A stretch of 60,519 nucleotides of DNA, from contig JAZKXZ010000029.1 of NCBI GenBank assembly GCA_045611845.1, positions 1 through 60,519 on the forward strand. The letters are read 5' to 3'. Positions 34,013 through 43,126 of this stretch are shown here, piece by piece. A model generated the notes under the pieces. It made no database searches. It was not told where the DNA came from and saw only the letters and a program-made list of their open reading frames with translations. Source of the stretch: Enterocola sp045611845 (GTDB lineage Bacteria > Bacteroidota > Bacteroidia > Bacteroidales > Paludibacteraceae). Numbering within the stretch: the first letter of the stretch is position 1; every line of letters starts with the position of its first letter. The position numbers and the translations under genes are program-made.

Positions 34013-34878
34013 TTTTTTATAGAATCTATCACCATTAAAATGTTTTCAAGTTCTTCGTCAGAAGAGAAAACAAGAGATATTTTACCTTTACCTTTTTCGT
34101 TTCTGTCCACTTTTACTTTTGCACCGAAGATAGAAGAAAGACGGTCTGCAATTTGTGAATATGCAGCTTTTAGTTCTGGGTCGGCAGGTTTGCTGGCAGG
34201 TTTTTCTTCATTTAAACTTCTTACTAACTCCTCTACTTTTCTCACAGAGTAACCTTTTGCCACTACCTCTTCATAAAGTTTTATCATTTGAGTTGGGTCT
34301 TGCACATTAATTAATGCACGAGCATGTCCCATATCAATTTCTTTTTTGGTAAGACCAAGTTGAATTTCTGCAGGAAGTTTTAAAAGACGAAGATAATTTG
34401 CCACAGTAGCACGCTTCTTACCCACTCTTTCACTAAGTTTTTCTTGAGTAAATTTGTATTCGTCTAGAAGACGTTGGTATGTAAGAGCAATTTCAATGGC
34501 ATTAAGGTCTTCACGTTGGATATTTTCCACCAACGCCATTTCCATCATTGTTTCGTCAGAAACACGTTTAATATATGCAGGAATTTTAGTAAGGCCAGCT
34601 AGTTTAGACGCTCTGTAGCGGCGTTCACCTGCAATAATCATATATCTGTCGTTACCTATTTCACGAATGGTGATAGGTTGAACCACACCCAATTCGGCAA
34701 TAGACGCAGCAAGCTCACTAAGCGCCTCCTCATTAAAGTTGGTACGAGGTTGGTCTGGATTCGCTTCAATTTTTGAAAGTTCCACCTCGTCTATTAGCGA
34801 AGAACCACTAGTTTGCACTGTTGGTTGAATATCTATTAAGGCACCTAAGCCTCTTCCTAATGCAGATTTCTTTTCCAT
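34009..34878 (-). CDS. parB: chromosome partitioning protein ParB
   Basis: 289 residues. ParB/Srx CTP-binding fold with GERRYRASKLAGL and ENIQREDLNAIE, then a helix-turn-helix (KLSERVGKKRATVANYLRLL) that binds parS, and a C-terminal dimerisation domain after a charged linker. The ATG is one base inside the parA stop. I looked for a parS palindrome close by and saw none, so ParB must act on a distant site. Confidence 0.95.
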   Translation of the reverse strand: MEKKSALGRGLGALIDIQPTVQTSGSSLIDEVELSKIEANPDQPRTNFNEEALSELAASIAELGVVQPITIREIGNDRYMIIAGERRYRASKLAGLTKIPAYIKRVSDETMMEMALVENIQREDLNAIEIALTYQRLLDEYKFTQEKLSERVGKKRATVANYLRLLKLPAEIQLGLTKKEIDMGHARALINVQDPTQMIKLYEEVVAKGYSVRKVEELVRSLNEEKPASKPADPELKAAYSQIADRLSSIFGAKVKVDRNEKGKGKISLVFSSDEELENILMVIDSIKN

Positions 34879-35642
34879 TAATTGTTTTTATTTATAACTT
34901 CTTGAGCTAATGATAAATAGTTTTTAGCACCTGTAGATTCAGCATCATAAAGAAGCACAGGCACACCGTGACTTGGAGATTCACTAAGTCTAATATTTCT
35001 TTGGATAACAGTTTTAAACACCATATCTTGGAAGTGTTGTTTCACCTCGTCATAAACTTGACGTGCAAGACGAAGACGAGAATCGTACATAGTAAGAAGG
35101 AAACCTTCAATTTCAAGAGATGGATTTAATCTACCTTTAATAATCTTGATAGTAACTAGAAGTTTTGAGATACCTTCTAGCGCATAATATTCTGCTTGCA
35201 CTGGGATAATCACAGAATCTGCAGCAGTAAGGCAGTTCACTGTGATAAGACCAAGCGAAGGAGAACAGTCAATCAAGATATAATCGTATTTGTCTTTTTG
35301 TGAAGCCAGAATGTTTTTAAGATACTCTTCTCTGTTTTCTAATTTCAACATTTCTATTTCCGCCCCTACAAGGTCGATGTGAGAAGGTATAATATCTAGA
35401 TTTTCTATCTCAGTTTTCTTAATAGCTTGTTCCACAGGCAAATTATTAATCAAACACTCATAGATACTTTCTTTTATGCTAGTAATATCAATGTTTAAAC
35501 CAGAAGAAGCATTGGCTTGAGGATCTGCATCTACTAACAATACTTTCTTATCCATAACTGCAAGTGAAGCAGCTAAGTTTACTGCGGTAGTTGTTTTTCC
35601 TACACCACCCTTTTGATTGGCTAATGCTATAATTTTTCCCAT
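34878..35642 (-). CDS. parA: chromosome partitioning ATPase ParA/Soj
   Basis: 254 residues from the ATG at 35642 (MGKIIALANQKGGVGKTT). Deviant Walker A KGGVGKTT at 11-18, DADPQANASSGL and DCSPSLGLIT are ParA signatures. It works with ParB and parS in chromosome segregation. The start is only 4 bases after a TATTTTTG box and 18 after a TACTTTTG box, so the mRNA may be leaderless. A TTG seven codons upstream is less likely. Confidence 0.95.
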   Translation of the reverse strand: MGKIIALANQKGGVGKTTTAVNLAASLAVMDKKVLLVDADPQANASSGLNIDITSIKESIYECLINNLPVEQAIKKTEIENLDIIPSHIDLVGAEIEMLKLENREEYLKNILASQKDKYDYILIDCSPSLGLITVNCLTAADSVIIPVQAEYYALEGISKLLVTIKIIKGRLNPSLEIEGFLLTMYDSRLRLARQVYDEVKQHFQDMVFKTVIQRNIRLSESPSHGVPVLLYDAESTGAKNYLSLAQEVINKNN

Positions 35643-35646
35643 ACTA

Positions 35647-35668
35647 CAAAAATATTTTTGCAAAAGTA
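35647..35668 (-). promoter_or_regulatory. two overlapping parA -7 boxes
   Basis: Minus strand TACTTTTG (35661-35668) and TATTTTTG (35647-35654). The nearer one predicts an mRNA starting at the ATG. Confidence 0.55.
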
Positions 35669-35734
35669 ATAAAAAAAAGGGACGTTTGAGGAGTAAAAGT
35701 GCTATAAAAAATTAATTTTCTAAAAGAAAAATGC

Positions 35735-35742
35735 TATTTTTG
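35735..35742 (+). promoter_or_regulatory. pheS promoter -7 box
   Basis: TATTTTTG, 43 bases before the ATG at 35786, with the divergent parA promoter next to it. Confidence 0.55.
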
Positions 35743-35785
35743 CACTCTAAATTTATTAACTAGCTAATAAATAAACAAATATATC

Positions 35786-36802
35786 ATGATAGAAAAAATT
35801 AACAACCTGTTAGAGGAAATCAAAAATCTTACAGCAAGTAGCAAAGAAGAGGTAGAACGTTTAAGAATTCAATACCTAAGTAAAAAAGGTATATTAAACG
35901 ATCTATTTAATGATTTCAAAAACGTTCCTAACGAAGAAAAACGCGCTGTAGGTCAACTACTTAACGAACTTAAAAACGCAGCACAAGAAAAGATAAATTC
36001 TCTAAAAGATACTTTTGAAAGTGGCGACTTAGGAGAACAAATCGACCTTTCTCGTAGTGCTTCAGACTTCAATTTAGGCACACGTCACCCACTTTCACTA
36101 GTGAAAAATGAAATCATCGACATTTTCTCACGCATTGGTTTCACCGTGGCAGAAGGTCCAGAAATTGAAGACGATTGGCACGTGTTTGGTGCTCTAAACT
36201 TCCCACCAGAACACCCTGCACGCGACATGCAAGATACTTTCTTTATTGAGAAAAATCCAGATGTACTTCTTAGAACTCACACTTCTAGCGTACAATCTCG
36301 TGTAATGACTTCTCAGGAACCTCCTATCCGTGTGCTTTGCCCAGGTAGAGTATATAGAAACGAAGCTATTTCTTATCGTGCTCACTGTTTCTTCCACCAA
36401 GTAGAAGGTTTATATATTGATAAAAACGTGTCTTTTGCAGACCTAAAACAAGCACTTTTATACTTTGCAAAAGAAATGTTTGGCGAAGAAACACAAATTC
36501 GTCTTCGTCCTTCATACTTCCCATTTACAGAGCCTAGTGCCGAAATGGACATTTCTTGTAACTTATGTGGCGGTAAAGGTTGTCCTTTCTGCAAACACAC
36601 AGGTTGGGTAGAAATCTTAGGCTGTGGTATGGTAGATCCAAACGTTTTAGAAGAATGTGGTATTGATTCTAAAGTTTATACCGGTTATGCATTTGGTATG
36701 GGTGTGGAACGTATTGCCAACCTAAAATATCAATGTAAAGACTTACGTATGTTCTCAGAAAATGACCTACGTTTCCTAAAACAATTTGAATCAGCCCTTT
36801 AA
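35786..36802 (+). CDS. pheS: phenylalanine--tRNA ligase alpha subunit
   Basis: 338 residues. Class II synthetase catalytic subunit. Coiled-coil arm (1 to about 100), motif 1 region (HPLSLVKNEIIDIFSRIGF), motif 2 (RVYRNEAISYRAHCFFHQVEG) and motif 3 (GFGMGVERIA-like: YAFGMGVERIANLKY). A four-cysteine insertion (CNLCGGKGCPFCKHTGWVEI), likely a zinc site, is seen in Bacteroidota PheS. The partner pheT is not in the window. lon begins 2 bases downstream, giving an operon. Confidence 0.97.
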   Translation: MIEKINNLLEEIKNLTASSKEEVERLRIQYLSKKGILNDLFNDFKNVPNEEKRAVGQLLNELKNAAQEKINSLKDTFESGDLGEQIDLSRSASDFNLGTRHPLSLVKNEIIDIFSRIGFTVAEGPEIEDDWHVFGALNFPPEHPARDMQDTFFIEKNPDVLLRTHTSSVQSRVMTSQEPPIRVLCPGRVYRNEAISYRAHCFFHQVEGLYIDKNVSFADLKQALLYFAKEMFGEETQIRLRPSYFPFTEPSAEMDISCNLCGGKGCPFCKHTGWVEILGCGMVDPNVLEECGIDSKVYTGYAFGMGVERIANLKYQCKDLRMFSENDLRFLKQFESAL

Positions 36803-36804
36803 TC

Positions 36805-39234
36805 ATGAAAGAATTTAAAAAGGTTATTATAAATGCTATCGGCGAAGACCTAGAAGACGCTAGTTTTATTCCACTAATGTCGGAAGGCGACGCCGAAAAC
36901 CATTCTAAATCTATAAAACAAGACACGGAAATAGACATTCTTCCACTTAGGAATACTGTTCTATTTCCTGGTGTTATTATGCCTATTGCCGTGGGCAGAA
37001 AATCTTCACTAAAACTTATTAGAGAAAACCATAAAAAAGGAAATCTAATAGGCTGCGTAGCTCAAAGAGATAAAAGTGTAGATGCTCCAAAATTTGAAGA
37101 CCTACACGAAGTGGGCACCACTGCAAATATTTTGAAGATACTAGAAATGCCAGAAGGCAACACTACAGTAATTGTTCAAGGCAAACAAACATTCCAACTA
37201 AATAGCATTATTGAAGACAAAAAAGGTTACCTAACAGGTATTATTAGCCCAAGAAAGAGTAATCTAAAATACGAAAAGAACCCTAGCAAAAACTTTAAAG
37301 CACTTATCGAGGCTATTAAAGATCTTGCTATGAGAATTATTCGTATGTCTGGCAATGTGCAACAAGACGTGCTATTTGCACTTAAAAACATTGAAGGCAA
37401 TGGTTATATCGTAAACTTTATTGCTGCGAATGTGGGTCTTGAAAAAGATGACCGCCAAACCATTCTAGAAATTGAAGACTTAGAAGAACGCGCGTCTGAA
37501 CTACTTAAGAAACTAAGCACTATGTCGCAAATGCTTGAGATAAAATCTTCTATCCAATCTCAGGCTATGGAAAACATAGACAAACAACAACGCGAATACT
37601 TCCTACAACAACAAATTAAAACCATTCAAAAAGAACTTGGCGGAAGTATTTCTGAGCAAGATTTAAAACAAATAAAAGAAAAGGCTTCTAAAAAGAAATG
37701 GTCTGACGAGGTGAAAGCTGCAGTAGAAAAACAAATTCAAAAACTAGAAGCACTTTCTCCACATTCACCAGACTATTCTGTACAAAATAATTATGTTCAA
37801 ACCCTGGTAGATTTACCTTGGAACGAATACACAAAGGATAATTTCAACTTAAAACGCGCAGAGAAAATCCTTAACAGAGACCACTTTGGCCTAGACGATG
37901 TGAAAGACAGAATTATTGAGCATCTTGCTGTGCTTAAACTTAAAGGAAGTCTTCACTCCCCTATTATTTGCCTTTATGGCCCTCCAGGGGTGGGTAAAAC
38001 CTCACTTGGAAAATCTGTGGCAGAAGCATTAGGCAGAAAATATGCACGTATTTCACTTGGTGGTCTTCACGATGAATCTGAAATTAGAGGTCACCGCCGC
38101 ACATATATTGGCGCAATGCCAGGACGCATTATCCAAAACCTACTTAAAGTAGGTAGCGCAAACCCTGTGTTTATCCTAGACGAAATAGATAAAGTGGGAA
38201 GCGACTACAAAGGCGACCCAAGTTCTGCACTACTTGAGGTTTTAGACCCAGAGCAAAACAATGCGTTCCACGACAATTTCATAGATATGGACTTCGACCT
38301 TTCAAATGTGATGTTCATAGCTACAGCAAATTCACTTAGCAGTATTTCAAAACCACTATTAGACCGTATGGAACTTATAAACATAAGTGGCTATATAGTG
38401 GAAGAAAAAATAGAAATTGCAAACAAATACCTAATACCAAAGCAACTTGCAAACCACGGTATAGAAGAAAATGTAATTTCTATACCTAAAAAGACTATTC
38501 GTGCTATTATAGAACAATATACACGTGAGTCTGGTGTGCGTGCATTGGATAAAACTATTGCAAAAATTGCTCGTAAAGCAGCAAAAAAACGTGCAATGGA
38601 CGAAAACTTTACAGAAACCTTGCTTGAAAGCTCTTTATACGACTATTTAGGCCTTGCACCATTTAGCAAAGACGAACAAGACGATAAAGAAGAAGTAGGT
38701 ATTGTAACAGGATTGGCATGGACTTCTGTAGGCGGAGAAATTCTTCAAATAGAAACCAGCATAAGCAAATGTAAAGGTGGTAAACTTACCCTTACTGGCA
38801 ACTTAGGCGATGTAATGAAAGAATCTGCCACACTAGGACTTCAATATATTAGAGCACATGCCGAAGAACTTGGCATAAACGAAGACTTCTTTGAAGACAA
38901 AAATATTCATATTCACGTGCCAGAAGGTGCTATTCCAAAAGATGGTCCATCAGCTGGCGTAACAATGGCTACTAGCCTACTTTCTGCTATCACTGGCAGA
39001 AAAGTGCGCAAACACATTGCTATGACAGGCGAAATCACTCTTCACGGCAAAGTGCTTCCTGTGGGCGGTATCAAAGAAAAAATCCTTGCAGCAAAACGCT
39101 CTGGCGTAACCGACATTATTCTATGTAAAGAAAATCAAAAAAACATAGAGGATATTAAACCTATTTATATTAAAGGTGTGAGATTCCACTATGTGAAAGA
39201 CCTAAAAGAGGTGTTTGCGTTGGCACTAAAGTAG
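36805..39234 (+). CDS. lon: ATP-dependent protease La
   Basis: 809 residues. N-terminal substrate domain (LPLRNTVLFPGVIMPI), coiled-coil linker, AAA+ module with Walker A GPPGVGKTSLGK (about 392) and FILDEIDK, then the Lon protease domain with KDGPSAGVTM (catalytic Ser about 715) and GGIKEKILAAKRSG (catalytic Lys about 757). It degrades misfolded and regulatory proteins. The N-terminal 40 residues form an acidic extension. It is in the pheS-lon-TPR unit, and its TAG stop runs straight into a GTTAGGA array. Confidence 0.97.
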   Translation: MKEFKKVIINAIGEDLEDASFIPLMSEGDAENHSKSIKQDTEIDILPLRNTVLFPGVIMPIAVGRKSSLKLIRENHKKGNLIGCVAQRDKSVDAPKFEDLHEVGTTANILKILEMPEGNTTVIVQGKQTFQLNSIIEDKKGYLTGIISPRKSNLKYEKNPSKNFKALIEAIKDLAMRIIRMSGNVQQDVLFALKNIEGNGYIVNFIAANVGLEKDDRQTILEIEDLEERASELLKKLSTMSQMLEIKSSIQSQAMENIDKQQREYFLQQQIKTIQKELGGSISEQDLKQIKEKASKKKWSDEVKAAVEKQIQKLEALSPHSPDYSVQNNYVQTLVDLPWNEYTKDNFNLKRAEKILNRDHFGLDDVKDRIIEHLAVLKLKGSLHSPIICLYGPPGVGKTSLGKSVAEALGRKYARISLGGLHDESEIRGHRRTYIGAMPGRIIQNLLKVGSANPVFILDEIDKVGSDYKGDPSSALLEVLDPEQNNAFHDNFIDMDFDLSNVMFIATANSLSSISKPLLDRMELINISGYIVEEKIEIANKYLIPKQLANHGIEENVISIPKKTIRAIIEQYTRESGVRALDKTIAKIARKAAKKRAMDENFTETLLESSLYDYLGLAPFSKDEQDDKEEVGIVTGLAWTSVGGEILQIETSISKCKGGKLTLTGNLGDVMKESATLGLQYIRAHAEELGINEDFFEDKNIHIHVPEGAIPKDGPSAGVTMATSLLSAITGRKVRKHIAMTGEITLHGKVLPVGGIKEKILAAKRSGVTDIILCKENQKNIEDIKPIYIKGVRFHYVKDLKEVFALALK

Positions 39235-39257
39235 TTAGGAGTTAGGAGTTAGGAGTT
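39234..39257. repeat. heptamer array (GTTAGGA)3
   Basis: Three perfect GTTAGGA units plus GTT, starting at the last base of the lon stop codon and ending at the proposed TTG start of the next gene. Confidence 0.95.
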
Positions 39258-41035
39258 TGAAATTTAGATATATCATATACTTCCTGGTTATATCAACATT
39301 TTCGTTGGTAGCACAGATAAACACACAACGTCTTTTAGATATAGGGCGCAATGCTCTATATTTTGAAGACTACGTGGTGGCTATCCAAAACTTCAATCAA
39401 GTAATCAAAGCTAAACCATATTTGACAGAGCCCTATTTATTTAGGGCTTTTGCCAAATTGAATCTAGAAGACTACTACGGCGCCATATCCGACTGCAACG
39501 CAGCATTAGAAATAAATCCATTTTTGCCAAAAGTTTACTACTGCAGAGGTTATGCATATCGTCTGCTCGGCGAAATGGAAGAATCTACAGAAGATTTCAA
39601 AAAATCCTTAGAATTTGACCCTAACAACATAAATACAAATTGTCTTGTAATAGAAAATCTTATTAGACAAGACAGTATCAGCGAAGCGCTTTCTGCAAGT
39701 AACGCATTGCTAGAAGAATATCCAAAAAACTTGAATGGATACATTCTGCGAAGCCAGATTTATCTTAACATGCAAGATACCACACTAGCTATTGCCGACC
39801 TCGACACCGCCATTGTGCACAACAAACTAGCCGACCTACCCTACGCCATAAGAGGTATGGTAAAATACTCTCAAAAAGAGTATGATGCTGCAATTAACGA
39901 CCTAAACCAAGCTATAAGACTCAACCTTTTTAGAGCAGATTATTTTGGCAACCGTGCTATTATAAGAATGAACACAAACGACATTAGGGGCGCTATGCAA
40001 GATTTCGACCAAGCCATTGACATGGACAAAAAGAATCCTACTAGTTATTATAATAGGTCTATTCTTAGAGCACAAATTGGCGACGAAAACAGAGCCATTG
40101 AAGACCTAAGTACTTGTATTGCGCTAGAACCAAACAATTATAATGCCTATCTGCAACGTGCCCTACTTGAATTTAAAGTGGGTGAATATGAAAAATCAAT
40201 AGCAGATTATTCACTTATTATAGACGTTTATCCAGACTTTGTACCAGCCTATTATGGCAGAAGCGATGCCTATAAAAAACTTAGAAAAACTACTGCTGCC
40301 GAAAAAGATATTTACGCAGCAAGACAAATAGAAGATGAAATAAAAAGTGGCAAAAGAGCGCCAAAAACCGCTCAGGAGAAGAAAATTCATCCATCAGCCG
40401 AAGCACGTGCCATTGTTCAAAATCTAAATACAAGCTCTAAAGAAAAATACAAGAGCGAAATTAGAGGACAAGTACAATACAACGATATAGACATTGAACC
40501 AATTCAATATTTTATTATTGGTCTGCCTAAAAACGAGCCAACCATACGTTGGCACAACAACGATTTAGAAAGATACAACAAAAATCATAATAGCAATCTA
40601 CAGTTTTGCACAAAGAACGATTTATATACTATAGATTACACAAATATCATAGCCGACTTTGATAGTCTAGTAAGTGAAAAGAGTCTTGCTATAGCATATT
40701 TCAATCGTGGCAACGCAAAACTTGCACTTCAAAATAGCGATTATCTAGAATCTGCCATCAACGACTTCACCAAGGCATTTCAAGAAGATAGTTCGCTAGT
40801 TTATGCCCTATATAATATAGGTTATATCCACCTAGTACAAAAAGAATTTAGAAAGGCGATTGAGTATTTCAACAAGGCAATCGAGATAAACCCAGACTTT
40901 GCCGAAAGCTACTACAACCGTGGACTTATCTACATTTATCAAGGCAACACCGAGCAAGGCAGAGAAGATTTGTCGAAAGCGGGAGAACTTGGACTTTATG
41001 GGGCGTATAATATACTTCGCCGATATGCGAATTAA
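39257..41035 (+). CDS. exported tetratricopeptide-repeat protein
   Basis: 592 residues. The start is TTG at 39257, the only one giving the signal peptide (KFRYIIYFLVISTFSLVAQ). About nine or more TPR units follow (for example YLTEPYLFRAFAKLN, LPKVYYCRGYAYRLLGE, PDFAESYYNRGLIYIYQG), with a less regular Lys-rich region near 370-480. Likely periplasmic or outer-membrane scaffold; partner unknown. The GTTAGGA array lies immediately before the start and brings a GGAG that could serve as a ribosome binding site. Confidence 0.82.
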   Translation: MKFRYIIYFLVISTFSLVAQINTQRLLDIGRNALYFEDYVVAIQNFNQVIKAKPYLTEPYLFRAFAKLNLEDYYGAISDCNAALEINPFLPKVYYCRGYAYRLLGEMEESTEDFKKSLEFDPNNINTNCLVIENLIRQDSISEALSASNALLEEYPKNLNGYILRSQIYLNMQDTTLAIADLDTAIVHNKLADLPYAIRGMVKYSQKEYDAAINDLNQAIRLNLFRADYFGNRAIIRMNTNDIRGAMQDFDQAIDMDKKNPTSYYNRSILRAQIGDENRAIEDLSTCIALEPNNYNAYLQRALLEFKVGEYEKSIADYSLIIDVYPDFVPAYYGRSDAYKKLRKTTAAEKDIYAARQIEDEIKSGKRAPKTAQEKKIHPSAEARAIVQNLNTSSKEKYKSEIRGQVQYNDIDIEPIQYFIIGLPKNEPTIRWHNNDLERYNKNHNSNLQFCTKNDLYTIDYTNIIADFDSLVSEKSLAIAYFNRGNAKLALQNSDYLESAINDFTKAFQEDSSLVYALYNIGYIHLVQKEFRKAIEYFNKAIEINPDFAESYYNRGLIYIYQGNTEQGREDLSKAGELGLYGAYNILRRYAN

Positions 41036-41129
41036 ACATATCTATAATTTCTTTCACGCATTCATTTGATAGAATTAATAAAAATATAAAGCTAACATTA
41101 ATCAAATTTATAACTAAAACAATTTAATT

Positions 41130-42251
41130 ATGAAAAAAATCATTTTTATTTTATCATTGGGGGTTACTATGTTAACCAGTTGTAACTTTAATACAACTTC
41201 TTATTCAAATGTTGATGCAGTTAACACTGTTGTTGATTTATCTAATGCAGATTATGAGATATTAAAAACAGTAGAAGGCTTTTCAAAACAAACTTATGTT
41301 TTTGGTATTGGAGGTTTATCTCAAAAATCTCTTGTAGAAAATGCTAAAGCTGATATGTATAAAAATGCTGATTTAAAAAATAACGAAGCTATAATATATC
41401 CTTCTACTACTACATCAGTATCAAATTACTTAGGTATTGTAAGTATTGTAAGAGCCCATGCTTTTGGATATAAAATAAAAATAAACAAAAGCCAATCATC
41501 TGAACCAAAAAAAGAAATGACAAAAGATATAGTAAATAAAAACACTAAAAAAGAAGATATTATAAAAGAAAAAACTATAAATAAAAAGACTGTAAAAGAA
41601 GATATAATAAATAAAAATATTGTTGATACAAAAGTTCTAACCTTTAATATAAATGAATCAGGAAAATTCAATATTATTTTATTGAAAACTAATAACACCA
41701 CAAATGATGATTTCTACATAGGTATAGGTCAAACAGAAGTTACCAAATATTTATGGAATACAATAATGGAATTAAATTCTAGTGAAATGTCATCTGATGA
41801 TAATAAAGTTGCCATTAATAATATTAGTATAAATGAAATTGAGATTTTTTGTGAAAAATTGAATAAATATTTCGAATCTGAACTTCCAAACGGGTATATA
41901 TTTACAATCCCAACAAGTTTAGAATGGGAATTAGCTGCTAAAGGAGGAAAAATGTCTAACACAAATATTTATTCTGGTGGTAATAATATTAACAAAGTGG
42001 CTTGGTATGGTGTAAACACAGCCAATAAATACTATATAGCCACAAAAGAGCCAAATGAATTAAATATTTATGATATGAGCGGAGGTGTAAGTGAAATTTG
42101 CAAAAATGAAGATTCTGGATATGTTACACGCGGAGGTTCATATCTTGATGGTAAAAATTCATGCAAGATAACATCTGTTCAACCATTTAAAAGTCAAAAC
42201 AAGAGTAAAAAAGCAGGACTTCGTTTAGTTCTGAAGAAACAAAATAATTAA
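41130..42251 (+). CDS. lipoprotein fusing a DUF6567-like domain to a SUMF1/FGE-like domain
   Basis: 373 residues. Lipobox MLTSC (Cys18). Residues about 28-125 (FSKQTYVFGIGGLSQKSLVENAKADM and following) resemble DUF6567 lipoproteins of Bacteroidota. A Lys/Asn-rich linker (about 126-165) repeats KEDIINKN-like units. From about 170 a sulfatase-modifying-factor (formylglycine-generating-enzyme type) domain follows: GQTEVTKYLWN, PTSLEWELAAKGG, DMSGGVSEI, TRGGSY and GLRLVL. The domain here is short, so enzyme activity is doubtful. It is alone, with 94 bases before and 150 after. Confidence 0.78.
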   Translation: MKKIIFILSLGVTMLTSCNFNTTSYSNVDAVNTVVDLSNADYEILKTVEGFSKQTYVFGIGGLSQKSLVENAKADMYKNADLKNNEAIIYPSTTTSVSNYLGIVSIVRAHAFGYKIKINKSQSSEPKKEMTKDIVNKNTKKEDIIKEKTINKKTVKEDIINKNIVDTKVLTFNINESGKFNIILLKTNNTTNDDFYIGIGQTEVTKYLWNTIMELNSSEMSSDDNKVAINNISINEIEIFCEKLNKYFESELPNGYIFTIPTSLEWELAAKGGKMSNTNIYSGGNNINKVAWYGVNTANKYYIATKEPNELNIYDMSGGVSEICKNEDSGYVTRGGSYLDGKNSCKITSVQPFKSQNKSKKAGLRLVLKKQNN

Positions 42252-42345
42252 TAAAAAGTATATAGGGATGAATTTTAATGATGGCTCAAACGGTCACAAT
42301 TTTCTTTTTCTCTTCTCACTTGTACCAAATTTCTAAAAAAAATAT

Positions 42346-42353
42346 TATATTTG
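42346..42353 (+). promoter_or_regulatory. promoter of the Fe-S scaffold / GGGtGRT operon
   Basis: TATATTTG, 53 bases before the ATG at 42406. Confidence 0.55.
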
Positions 42354-42405
42354 CAGAGTTTAAGCAATTATTTTTTTATAAACATAAATAAAACAACAAA
42401 ACGCT

Positions 42406-43107
42406 ATGATTTATTCTCATGAAGTAGAACACATGTGTGTTGTGAAAAAAGGTCCTAACCACGGTCCTGCCCCAATTCCAGAAGAAGGTAAATGGGTAAA
42501 ATCAAAAGAAATTAAAGATATTTCTGGTTTAACACACGGTATTGGTTGGTGTGCTCCTCAACAAGGTGCTTGTAAACTTACATTAAACGTAAAAGAAGGT
42601 ATCATTGAAGAAGCATTAGTTGAAACTATCGGTTGTTCTGGTATGACTCACTCAGCTGCTATGGCTGCAGAAATCCTTCCAGGAAAAACATTATTAGAAG
42701 CTCTTAACACAGACTTAGTGTGTGACGCTATCAATACAGCAATGCGTGAATTATTCCTACAAATCGTATACGGACGTACACAATCTGCTTTCTCAGAAGG
42801 TGGTCTTGTAATCGGTGCTGGTCTTGAAGACTTAGGTAAAGGTTTACGTTCTCAAGTAGGTACAATGTTCTCTACCAAAGCTAAAGGTGTTCGTTACCTA
42901 GAAATGGCTGAAGGTTATGTAACAAAAATCGCTCTAGACTGTGATGATGAAGTTTGCGGTTATCAATTCGTTCGTCTAGGTGTGATGATGGAACAAATCA
43001 AAAAAGGTGTAGATGCAAACGAAGCTCTTAAAAAAGCTACTGCTACATACGGACGTTTCACCGAAGAACAAGGTGCAGTTAAATTTATTGACCCACGTAT
43101 TGATTAA
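42406..43107 (+). CDS. NifU-like iron-sulfur cluster assembly scaffold protein
   Basis: 233 residues. The cysteine pattern HMCVVKK, GWCAPQQGACKL and IGCSGMTHSAAMAAEILPGK matches scaffold proteins related to NifU/IscU, which bind a transient Fe-S cluster. C-terminal part has GYQFVRLGVMMEQI. This family is normally paired with the GGGtGRT protein, encoded 19 bases downstream. It lies apart from the SUF operon of this window, so it probably serves a separate target. Codon use is strongly biased, as in highly expressed genes. Confidence 0.83.
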   Translation: MIYSHEVEHMCVVKKGPNHGPAPIPEEGKWVKSKEIKDISGLTHGIGWCAPQQGACKLTLNVKEGIIEEALVETIGCSGMTHSAAMAAEILPGKTLLEALNTDLVCDAINTAMRELFLQIVYGRTQSAFSEGGLVIGAGLEDLGKGLRSQVGTMFSTKAKGVRYLEMAEGYVTKIALDCDDEVCGYQFVRLGVMMEQIKKGVDANEALKKATATYGRFTEEQGAVKFIDPRID

Positions 43108-43110
43108 TTG

Positions 43111-43118
43111 AAAGGAGA
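43111..43118 (+). promoter_or_regulatory. strong Shine-Dalgarno site of the GGGtGRT gene
   Basis: AAAGGAGA, 8 bases before the ATG at 43127. Such sites are otherwise seen in this window only before rpsR and rplI. Confidence 0.8.
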
Positions 43119-43126
43119 AACAAATT

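Noticed and set aside
34009..35642. parS site near parAB
   Set aside because: No palindrome resembling TGTTTCACGTGAAACA was found in or around the genes.
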